DNA from: Nautilus pompilius
Taxonomy: Eukaryota; Mollusca; Cephalopoda; Nautilida; Nautilidae
Assembly (NCBI GenBank): GCA_018389105.1
Contig: JACATO010001093.1
Location: 124,001-188,000 of the forward strand
Direction of reading: 5' to 3'
DNA: 64,000 nucleotides
How positions within the stretch are numbered: the stretch's first letter is position 1; the number at the start of each line of letters is the position of its first letter. The notes under the pieces are model-generated. The model did no database searches. It saw only the letters and a program-made list of their open reading frames with translations, and had not been told where the DNA came from. Positions 38,001 to 50,200 of the stretch are shown here, one piece after another. The position numbers and the translations under genes are program-made.

Positions 38001-41000
38001 TTACACACTAAACAAGATCATATAATGAGAGATTTTACAAAGAAGTGCACCAAATTGAGAGATTATTGGAAGATACCAGATCAGGTGATTTTACACAGCA
38101 GCATAGAAAACCAGGAGAGTTGTAGTCTTTGGATATATATGCCTTGCTGTTTTATCTTTTCCTTTCTGTATAGCTGTAGAAGGGAATTCAAAAGGTTTTC
38201 TTTAGATAGGTGGAAATAAAAGCATCCAACAAGATGCATTTGCTGATGAGGACAAACCACTTACCTCTATATGCCTCTCTTGGTTTAATACAGAATTCCA
38301 CAGCATCTGCAATCTGAATTAAACACATTCACAGTCCAGCTTTTGTTTAAATAAGAAAAAAAAATAACTAAGAAATTCCCAAGTTTAAGAAAATTTCCAA
38401 CAGTATTTCCTTTTTCGTTTTTTTTTCTTTCTTTTAACAGCAATTGCACAAATGGGTCATTTGTTTGTCCAGAGAGGAAAACCTGTGTTGAAGTAGTGAT
38501 TTGTCCAAAGAACCAGATTTTGAGAACTAATCTAAGCAGCTGTCAGAAAACCTGCTTCAGCCTCATCAAGCAAAGTGTGTGCGAAGCAGAAGAGAAAACA
38601 TCGGGCTGTGGTTGTGTAGATGGTTTTTACCTGAGTCCTAATGTAAGTATGGCATTCTTACTGTGTACGGTGCATTATCCTACAAAAAAAGGTGGGGAGC
38701 TGCTTTATAAAAGTTTACTGTATTTCATTTTTGCTTGGACAACAGTCCAATAATTTGAGTGCTTCCATCTGAGCCAGGCGTTATGACATCATGCTCCCAA
38801 AATTTTAGCCATCCATGTGACTTCTCTCTACTTTTTGTGTTGAATACTTATTTTTACATTTTAACAATCCATCAGCTGGGATGAATGCAGTTGTTAGTGG
38901 TAGATTAGAGTAAATATTGAAATTTCTTCAGCCACAAGGAGCCAGACGTGGGTAGTACAAAACCCCACCCTCAGATATCCATTTTCATCTTCACAAAGTT
39001 CTGGACAAATGGAGGTTTTGCACTTTAAAAATCATGAAACAGAGGAACCACACAAGCACACATTTTGTGCTAGGTATGCGATAATGTTGGCAACAACGTA
39101 CATTAATGGACAAACTTTTGGACTTATAAAGAAAATAATTCATCAAGTTTAAAGGGGATTGTATATTGCTGAAAAATGTCTTGTGTGACAAAAGTTTGGA
39201 AAGCACCATTATTATTATTGTTGTTGTTAAATTTTTTTTTTTTTTTGACACCTGTGGATTTTTTTCAAACTTTATTCTTATCCTAGGGATGTTCAAGTGA
39301 AATTTGGGAACCAGATAACATTACAGGGACGCTATCTCAGCCAGGCTTTGTTTGAATGTCCCTAATTTATTGTACAAGTATATGCACGAATAGATTGATT
39401 TATGTTTGAAATGAGGATATTTCAATTATGGGTGAGATAGTGTAATGTTTAATATAATTGTCTCGAGTGTAAGATTTGCTCTTTGTTCCATTGAAAAGGG
39501 AATTATCCAGAACACCATAAATTCTGGTGTGAGAAAAGTCATTTGGGCTTGAAGTTCTCATTCAAGGACAGAATTACTTTTGTGTCAGGTGTACCAAGTT
39601 ACGGTCAGGTTTTATACTTTAGATAATATTTTGAATTAAATATAAGAAGCAACTTTGAGTGAAGATGACAATGAAATGTAGCACAAAGAAATGGATTTTA
39701 GAAACATTGGGAAGGTATTAGCAATGACATAAATATTAAATTGGAAAAAAAAAACATTATTTTTTTCAGGGTACATGTATTCCACCAGAAGAGTGCCCTT
39801 GTCTTTACATGGAAAAGTGGTATGCCACAAACGCTAAGATGAGAATTGGTTGCAATGACTTGTACGTTTGACATTTTTATCAGGATTTAGTTTTTAATTT
39901 ACTGTTATTCCTAGAAGATATTTTCTATTACTTAATGGGAAAAAGAGAAATGTACAACAGGTAGAGACACCCAGTAAGTAGTGTATCTTGAAAAGCAAAT
40001 ATTTTTTTACTTCTTCGTTGCTTTCCTTCTGTTCACTTCTTGATTGTTTTAACGTGTCAGCACGGATTTGGTTGTCAAAATGCTAACGGAACGTCTGTTT
40101 ATACATCAAATATTCAGTTTGCAGAGGGTGGAAATGTCAAGTAGGTGTCAGCTTCTTTATTAAATGCCAAGAGTGAAAATGTTGAGCAGGTATTGGCATC
40201 TCCATTGAAAAACCGGTCTGCAGAGGATGAGAATAGATCATTAGAAAGTTGCAGCAAGATACAAGACGTAGTACATTAATAGGAAAAATAATAATAACAA
40301 TCCCCCCCCACAGTTCATTGTTCTGGAGTGCAGGTCCTTGCTCTAGCAGTAATCTAAATAAATAGTTATTTATATCAATTTATGAAAATTAAAAAAAAAC
40401 AAAAACACAAAATCCATAGAAAAAAATAATATAAGTCAGAAAATAACTATTGTTAGAAATACAATTTATCAAATATTATCTGGGGTACCTGGCACTGCAC
40501 AGGAAAAATGGCTTTTATAAAAATGGTTTTATATCAATTTGGAAAACAGAAATTTTATCTGTTTAAACAGACAATCACTGAATGAACATTGAATTGATGC
40601 TGATGATATAAACCTTAACATTTTATAAGCTGTACATTTAAGTTTAACTTTGTTCCATAAGAGCCTCTTTATAGACAATAATTTTAGTTTTTCCTTGGGA
40701 TGAAAAGCAAAACAGATTTCTGTTACAGCCAAATCTTGAGCATCCAACACACAGTTGTCCATGAGAAAAGCAGGGACCATCCAAATTGAAGCCAACAACT
40801 TTCAATGATTGGTTCTGTGCTTTATTGATGGACATAGCAAAGCTGAGTTTTATAGGGAACTAGATTCTCTTGAATTCAAAGGGAATGAAGCCAGGCTCTG
40901 GTACCCTTGGATCCTGCCTTTGGTCTTGGGGTACCTTAATTATAATTTGAGGCTGCTAGGTCACCTATTTTCAATGAGTGCAGTGAACTAAGTGTAATCT

Positions 41001-41224
41001 ATAAAGCTTTCAGCCTTTGGTGACTTCAAGCAAGTATTCGAGGCCAGTGGGTGGTAGCTTAAAACCCTGCCTGGATTCTGAAGTACTGACATCCAAAATT
41101 TGGGGGCCTCTAGATGCTATGGTTCGGCTGTGAAAGAGTAACACTCACACAAACTTGTAAATACATATTTGATTTGATTTGATTTAATTGACTGAATTTT
41201 TGGTTATGGTTTATTTACCTGTTG

Positions 41225-41257
<33 letters not shown>

Positions 41258-44200
41258 ATCATCATCATCATATCATCATCATTATTATTATTATTATTAT
41301 TAATTTATTAATTAAAATTAATTCATATCCAGTAAAAAAATTTATACTGGAGCTAAACCAGTGTATGCTTGTGTGGTATTTTTGCATCTCAGCAAACCTA
41401 AGTTGCAAACACTGCATTTCCCAAATTTAAGATGTTTAATTTGAAACAAGAGAAACTGAATCCTTTTAAAATTAAAAATGAAATCTGGATAGTAGAGAGG
41501 TGTGTGTCTTAAACAAGATATTGTGATGTTGGAATACTGGTGTACATAGTGAAGTATAATTATTATTTATGATATGTAGTGCTATACTGCATTATAATAG
41601 ATCACAATATTTCTCTTGTTTTTATTTTAGAGAATGTGTTGGTGGATTTTGGAAGAAGATCTCATACAAAAGATGTGCAGGTAAAGTATCTGCAGAATCA
41701 GAGTGCATTTACAATTCAAAAACAAACGGTAGCAGAACAAGAATAAAAGTTGTCAGTAGTGCACCGACTGTTAGCTCTTAGAAAACAATCTAAAGAAAAA
41801 GTAAATCTCACTGGTAATGTATGAAACCTCTTTTTACAACTTGTAGGTGTTTGAGATTTTTTTGCACTGCATCAGTGATGCAGATATGGATAAATATTTG
41901 AGACCACTTTTGACGCCCAATCCAGGCTTCTGAACCATCACGCGTCAATTCCAGTCCTTTTCCTGAAAGCCACGTGACAACATGACAGTCTAATCAGATG
42001 ATTTATTGGCTATCAGTACGTGCACAAAAAAATTGGGCTTTATTTTTACTCTTTTACAATTGAACGGCAGAAATGTTTCATCATTGTTTTAAAGGATAAT
42101 ATGATGAAACTAAAAATTCTTTAACAGTCAGTCGTATTCATCCAAGAGAGGTAAAAATGCAAAAAAAAAACAAAAAACATTGCATTATTACGCGGTTACC
42201 CTTCAGACTAAGATTTGCAGTTGGTTATTAAATTAAAAGAAAATAAAAATTTTTTTTCGTCAATTAACAATATTTAGGCAATGACGATCCTTCAGAATAG
42301 TTATAAATAAATCAGACCCACTGCCGGAGTGATGGATTTCAATCTGCAATACAAATAGCACATGATCAACAGGACAACAACAAAAAAAAGTTCACTGATT
42401 GCAGTTTCTGAAGAGTCAAATGTCAATCGGGTACTTGTTTACTGTTAAAATTCACAGGTACGCCAAGAGAATATCTTTCCAGCTTTCACTGTCTCCCTGC
42501 TTTAATGAGGACTGGATGTATCTATTTATCTGTATATACAGTAATTCCTTGCTTAATGCTGGCGTTACATTCCTGAAAACCACAGCATTAAGTGAAATTG
42601 CATGGAACCCATGAGATAGGTGGGGGTTGTGTTCCAGTTTGGGTGGGGGGAAGAGGGGAAAGAGATTAGATCTGGCTGGCTCTTTGGCTTGAAAAACAGT
42701 TTCAGCTGGCTTCCTTCCCCCTCTTCATTTTTTCACGATGCAGCTCGTGGTAGCACCGTAAGGCACCATAAACTGCCTCAGTAACCTTGAAGCTTTGTTC
42801 CCAGTCAGAATAATTTTCATTGAACATAGTGAGCCCTTGGTCGATTAGAGAGAATACCTTTGTAAAAAACCTTTGTCGTTAAGACTCGTGGCAGTAGGGC
42901 TAAGTTCAGCAACAAACTTTTCTACCATCTGCTGCTCATCGAGCTGCTGGCGTTCTTTGTCTGACAGCTCCTCGCGGTGTAACTCCACCAACTCCACCGC
43001 GTTGTCTTCCTCAACTTCTTAAAAGCCAGGTTGCAATTTCCTGTCTCCTTGTCACCCTTGAGTCCCCAGAAATCATGGACACATCATCTTCCACATGGCA
43101 TTCATGCAGGCTCCAATCACATCACACCAACTCTTTGGCGATGATGTTGATGGCATCTATGATGTTGAAAGAACACTAAAACTCCATAAAGTAGGCATTC
43201 CTTCGCCGTCGGTGTCTCTGATGAGCTTGATGAACATTTGGCATAGGTAGTCTGCCTTAAATGCGGCTATACCACCTTGATCCATTAGTTGGATCAGTGA
43301 TGTTGTATTTGGCAGTAGAAACACCAAAATATCATGGAGGCTGATGGGATGAGCAGTGAGTTATCAATGATAAGGATTGAATGCAAGGTTTCCTTTCTTG
43401 TGGTACTCCTTATGTTGCTTATAGAGGCGCAATGTGAATCATTTGGTGAAGAGAGGTGCAGTTATCCAAGCCGACTTCAGCTTATGCTGCCAGATAACAG
43501 GAAGTTGGTCTTTAGAATACTTCCTCGTTGCCATTTGGGTCTTGGCATGGAACATTGACGCAGGCTTCAGTTTGCAGCACCTTCTGTGTTTCTGACAAGC
43601 AATAGCGAAAATTCATCTTTGGCAGCTTTGAAGCAGAGTGCTGACTTCTTCGCCTTGGAGATGTAGGTCTGTGATGGTATCCTTTTTCAATACAGTCCTG
43701 TCTCATCAGCATTGAAAGCTTCCTGGGACTGTACCCTCCTTTCTTGATGACATTTTTCAGCATTCAGGGAAAACTGTTCAGCAGTTTTAGTATCACCCAG
43801 ACCACGTTATAGTGAAAAAGTGGCTGAAGTTAAGCAAAAAATGATTTCCTTATTGAAAATCAATGATAGGGCAAAAACACATAGCAAAGTCATGTTATGC
43901 AAGGAATTACTGTATATATTTTCTAAATGTTTATTCTGTTGCCTGACACAGATTAGTAACGGTCTTGCTGGTAAGTTCAGATCATCTCAGTCATTTTTGG
44001 CAGCAGCCATCTATTATGTTTACAAGGTTTACTGCTCTTCATCAAACCATTAATAGATGATGAATGACTTGATTGAATAAGCTGACTGTGCCTGTTGGCT
44101 AACACCACTTGCACACAATACTGCATATTTGTTTTTTTTTTTCTTTTGTTAATTATAAGCCTTTGTTTTGAAATGTCGTTAATAGCTACACATTAAGAGC

Positions 44201-47200
44201 AAATAGGAAATTTTACTTTTAGTAAGTGATTTTTGAAACCTAAAGGTTTTATTGCTGTTATTTTTCTATAGCAACCTGCTGGGCTTCTGGTGAAGGCCAT
44301 TATAGAACATTTGATGGGAAACACTACACAGTTGAAGGCGAATGCAAGTTCACACTGGTCCAGGCCAAAAATGGCATCTTTTCTGTGACTACAAGAAGCA
44401 AAGAATGTGGATGGAATAACTTCATTTGCTGTCGCAATATTGACATAAAAATCTTTGATACAACCATTTTGCTAATATGCGGGAAAGCAGTGAAGATTAA
44501 CAACAATCTGGTAAAAGACAATTATTACATGGAATCTAATATTACCATTAGGAAAGCTGGGTCCTATCTGCATGTTTTCACATCATATGGATTCTCTGTA
44601 CATTGGGATTTATGTAAGTAACGGCTACAGGAGATGCTGTAGTTTTAATACGACTGTTTGCTACTCATCTTAATATTGTGCTACCCCGCTTACACGTGCA
44701 TGCAAGTGTATGCAGAATTCTTCTCGTTTATAGGATTTCATAAATCGAAATAATGCCAGATACACTGGCATGCAGGTAACTTTAATTTACCAAAATGTTA
44801 AAAATTAAACGTAACAGTTAAACATGAAAGGTGCAAAAGGGTAATTGTAAGTGAGATAAAGTAAAACAAAAAATGGTTGATCTGCTTTTATGTATAACTG
44901 AGCACATAAGGTTATTCAGGTTACTAAATCTAAATTACTGAATGTCATCTGGTAAATCGTCATTGTTGTCTCCTTCTTCACTGTCATCATTAGAGTGATT
45001 ATCTGCATCCTCTTCATCATTGCTTTATCCGACTGCTTGTCGTCGTTGATCTCCCTCATTTCAATGAAGACACTCATTGACTTCTTCAATAACATCATCT
45101 GGTTATTGAATGAGCGTTCATTGATTTGAGGAAGGAAAAAAATTTATCCCATCATTCAATAGACGATCGCAAAAACATGCAAACCAGTTTTAAGGTAAAG
45201 TAAATATCTTTCTTTCTAAAAACATTACGGTAAATGGCACGATGCCAAGAGTGTCGACCTTATTCATTTCAATTTGATAGTTTTGTTACCGGTCAGCACA
45301 TCTACCAATGTTCTTGGAATCCAGTCATTGGTGATACACTAGAAACCCGAAAATCCTCACGACAAATATGCAGTATGTGTTTTGAGGAACGATCAAATCA
45401 TCGACTACATTCCTAGAGACATATCTAAAACTTGTTCGTATGTTCTTTGCATGAGCAGAACTTTGAATGCGAAAGTTACAGGAAGAAGGGAGAACAAGTG
45501 GCGTATGGGGGCTAGAAGCTCCAATCACATGTTATGTGAAAGGACCCAGAAAGCCAATGGAAAATGCTCAAATGTTAATAGATGAATATTTTCAAAGATG
45601 TAAATAGAAATAAATCAAAGTATTTTCATTTTCTAAAATATGAATCCGGACACACTTGCATGCAAGTTGTATGTTGGGTAACATGGTAACAGTATCTTGT
45701 GGAAGTGTATTTTAGAAATAATATTCACAACATTCTGCAGTTTGATTTTTCTTCTTGGTGAATTCTGTCTTGACTGTTGATATCCAAGGATATCTCTCAC
45801 ATCAGTGAGCTAGTAAGGGGTAGGATTGGAAACCAAGATACCAGGGTATGGTGAAATGGGGGGGGGGGGTACTCTTGACCAATGGTCAAGGCGCAAGCCA
45901 GTCAGGAGTTACTCATGGAACCTCTACCACGCCTGTTCAGAGAGTCCCTACTAGAACTTTTCGTTTTTAGATGTTAGGAAGAAATGTTTATGGCTGGTGA
46001 AAAAGAGTGAGGAAAAAAAGCAATGCTGGGGAAGTATGGCAAACCAAACCATCCCTGACTGGAATTTTAACTTGTGCTCTCAACCATGGAAAGCCAACTG
46101 CCCATGTAACAAATAAAAACAATAGCAATAGGGACCAAAATTTTCCTAGTTTGACGACACAAGATGTACTGTACGTAAGTGCATTTTTAAAATTAGTTCT
46201 GATCTCTGTCCCAGTCAGTGCATGGATTTTTTTTTTTTTTTGTGATTCTGTAACCAATGTTTGCATTCTTCTGTGTTCTCTGAAAGTGGGCACTGGTGAG
46301 ATAAATCTAAAATCGAAGTGAATCTGTTTCAGGGACAAGAGTGTACATCAGTCTCATGCCTAGATGGCGAACTCAGGTGGAGGGTTTGTGTGGAGACTAT
46401 GACCTCAGTGCGGGAAACGACTTCAAGTCCAAGTCGGGGCTTATGGACAATAAGCCCTCTTCCTTTGCCCAAAGTTGGGGTGATCTGGACTGCATTACAT
46501 CAGAAGAGGACACCGAACCTTGTAAAGTATGAAACTCCTTTGCTGTCTTCCAGAATGGTTTGAATGGCTCTGTCAATGTCTCCCTGCCTACAAAAGAAAA
46601 TGAGAGAGAGAGAATAAAACACATTGTAGCAAAATGCTTCCATTCCTCAGAGTTACCAACTTTATTTAAACAAGCATTAAAAACAATAGAGATAAGAGAT
46701 AAAGCTATTTCTGAGGTACCAAAGCCTAAACTTTCCAGGGGTTGGACTGCCATCGACATGTGTTCGGATGCAGAAATATCCCTCTTGTTCCTCCTCTTGT
46801 AGGCTTACAAGGAAACTAAAGAAGGTCTCTTTAATGTACATTGATCTTAGGCACAGCATTACTAAATACACCTGTCCCCCACTTTATGTCCATATCCTAA
46901 TTTTCTGACAAATTGGGAGGTTAGGAAAATATTTATTAAAAAAAAAAATACAGCTTGGTTTAGGGAAGTAACTCTGACAAGATTTTAATAGTTCATAAAT
47001 GTCAGTCAGTTATAAATTTTTTTTTAAACAGTTATGCTATTTAAAAAGGAACTTGAATTCAAGATTTACAACCAGCTACCTATAACTCACACTGAAGACT
47101 TGAAATTTTCATAAACACCTTTTTTTGTGTGTGTGTGTGTGTGTGTGGATGAGGAGACCTATGTTATTGCTGAAATATTAGCAGGTGTGAAAACTTGTAT

Positions 47201-50200
47201 TTCCTGCAGAATTTTTCTTCCATGCACATATATTTGTTTATTTTAAGATTTTTTAGTGAAAGTGGAGGATAAATCTTGTTTTATATAATGTTCAGTGGAC
47301 AAAGGCTTGAAGTAAGTAAGTAAAATTAGTAAATGCACCCTTCCCGTGTTATCCACGAATCCACGTACTTCGCAAGGTCAAGCCGGGGCACTATCACAAC
47401 CCTCGCAAACATTCGGAGATACTTTCCGAATGTTCATACCCCCTCCACGAGAAGAAGGTAGTATCCATACATAGCATCTTTCCTCCACCTCGTGACTCAG
47501 TAAGTAAGCAACCTCATCACCTTGTCTCGTCCTAGTTCGTCATGGTCCTTCGCAGTCAGTTTTTCTCGAAAACCATGTGCCAAAAACTAACCCAGAATGG
47601 GTAACCGCAAGCCAACGAGTGAAAGTGACTGTGACAAAGGGCCTAAACATGCAAAAAAAGTAATGACTTTAACACAGAAAGTGGAAGTGTGCTGGGAACT
47701 AGACTCAGGCCTGTGTGCATTGGCTGTTGGTAGGTTCTCTGGCATCAATGAGTCAGCAGTGCACTCTATTAAGAGTAAAGCAAAAGAAATTCATGATGGC
47801 GTTTGTATCAGTGACCCTAAAAGTGCAAAAATCTCTCAAATTATGAGGGAGAAAGCTATCATAAAAATGGAAAGGGGCCTTAAGCCTGTGGATTGAAGAC
47901 ATGAACCAAAAGAATGTGCCTGTTGACCATGAGAACTTTATGAGGGTTTTCCGTGAGAAAACCAGTGGTAAGGGGACAAGCAAATCGAAGGGCTGGTTTG
48001 ATAACTTCAATCATCATTTTTCACTCCACAATGTGAGGCTCAGAAAAGAGGCAGCATCAGCTGACCATGTGGCGCACACACCTACCCTGAAGAATGTTAT
48101 GTATGTGTACTGTTCTAATATCTTTTGTTTTCAGTTTTTCCTGCATTGTGTAGTTTGTGTGATTGTTTGTTCATTGCTTTTAGTGCAATATTTAGCACCA
48201 TAAATTGTTTCTTGGGTACGCATGCAAGGGTCATGGTGCTGTCTGTGAAATTTTCTATTCGCAACTTTCTGGAATGGATCTCTAGTGGATAACGAGGCGT
48301 GGGTGTGTACAGGTTGTACACTGGCTGGAAAGTCCTTTCATATCGAATAATTGGCAATAAGAACCAAAAGAGCATTTGCACTATCCTTCATAATTAATGA
48401 TTGTTTTACTTAGAGGACTAATTAATTTTTTTGTGTGTAGTTCAAGTGTGTACATTTGTATGTACTGGTCCAAAGAGTGGATGGAGTAGCATAGCCAAAG
48501 CCATGAGCAACTCCCCTCCCCCCCCCCCACATCGAGCTAGTCAAGTTCTTCGTAGCTCATTTTGATGGGTGAGCCAGTAAGGAAGTGCAAGCTTATCTTT
48601 CCAAGTAGTCCTGCTGCTTCCTGGAGTCTCAGTAGCCATCCTATCTGCTGCAGTTAGCATCGGTGCTCGACCTACCTTTGGACACCAATAATGAGCAATG
48701 TGTGATAGCTAAGCGGTCAGAGACACTGAAGTGGAGATCGATTAAGTCATCTGGGCATATGAAGCTTATTTTGTCTTAAACACTTGCCCTGAGAAAATCC
48801 CAGACCCTCAATAGTTCTTACTCATTTGCTGGAAATTCAATCTTTTAATTATTGGCACATGCATGCATTTGTTGTGAAGTTTAGCTAACTTGTACACATG
48901 CCCCCCACACCTTTTTTTTTCTTCTTCCAGAACTCCAAGTTGAAGAATTGGGCTCATTACATGTGTGATTATATTAAAACATCTAAGACGTTTAAAGAAT
49001 GCCGAAATAAGCTCGGCCCTGCAACTGTTGACTACTATTACAAAGATTGTCTTCATGATTCATGCAGGTGAGTCTTATTTGATCAAAAACGTGATTTCTC
49101 ACCAGTAAACTTGCCTCTTGCATTTCAACTGATAGAAATGAGCATTCATTTGGTCAACCATGAGGTTGCTGGGAAATATGGAAGTAATGCCACATGCAGA
49201 CTTATAGGAAGTGATTGATGCATCTTCAGCCAAGTTGACTGATGGCCCAGTGATTAGGCTATTGGACTGCCATAAATGAGGGGCCAAGTTCATTCAGTCC
49301 CTGATCAGGGATTGGATTTACATACTTCCATTGGAATTTTTTTTTCTTTTAACTCTTTTTCAGCAGCTGATCATGTATGTTTGTTCTGGGTACTTCGCTT
49401 TCCCCTGACACCTAAAAAGTACAACTATAGTAGTGGTTTTTCTTCCAAATTAGGAAGTGGTGGGCTCCTTGTGGCACAGGGTAGGTTATTCTCTCTGGTG
49501 TGTAAATGTGGCACTACACTTTCATTGCTTGGGTTGTCTCCCTTGTAGATGTTGGTGTATATTTAAAAAAAAAATTTTTTAAATGACTTCAACCAGCATC
49601 AGCTGGGAGGCATTACCTGAGGAAGTTGCTTTAGGGTGGGGGCAGAGGGTCTATGGATCATTCTCTAATGTCAAGCCAAGTTGAATTTATCTAAGTCTTA
49701 AAAAGCACATCAGTGGATGTAAGTAATCTTTATATATTTTGACCAAGATTAAAAAAGGTGGTATGGATAAACAGTTTTATTATACCTCAGTGTTGTTCAA
49801 TACTAGGGATGTTCAAATGAAGCTCAGCCTCACTATAATGGTGTCCATCTGAGTTTTATTTGAAGATTCCTTGCATTATGATCTTTAAATGGGAATAAGA
49901 CAGTAAGTTATGGAAAAGATTATGGGGGGATGATACCCAAGAATGCTAAAGGAACACATGAAAGGAATGTTCTAACATCAGCCAATGTCTGGATAGTACT
50001 GCCAGATGTGGGATGGAGATTAGTATTCTCTCAAGATGTAATAAATCTGAGACCCTGGTCAGAGACAAGGCAGATTTTTAGTTACTTGAGTTAACAGTTT
50101 TGTGGGAAGATGGAATGGAAGAAGCAGACAGAAGCAAAAGGACAAAAGTATGAAGGCTTGTGTCAAGAAATCAAACTGAAAGAATGGAAGGTCTACTGGG

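Noticed and set aside
41226..41303. (ATC)n as a coding poly-Ser/His tract
   Set aside because: It is a microsatellite in an intron, with no splice signals or flanking coding sequence.
45988..46338. 116- and 104-codon ORFs on opposite strands before exon 21
   Set aside because: No domain motif, poly-K/poly-F from a homopolymer, no phase-compatible splice sites.
48490..48530. Poly-C tract as part of a regulatory G-quadruplex
   Set aside because: It is a single homopolymer run without spaced G-tracts; several similar C/G runs occur in the window.
49238..49310. Functional tRNA gene
   Set aside because: Box-like sequences occur but no cloverleaf can be closed; the shared body and A-rich tail indicate a SINE.
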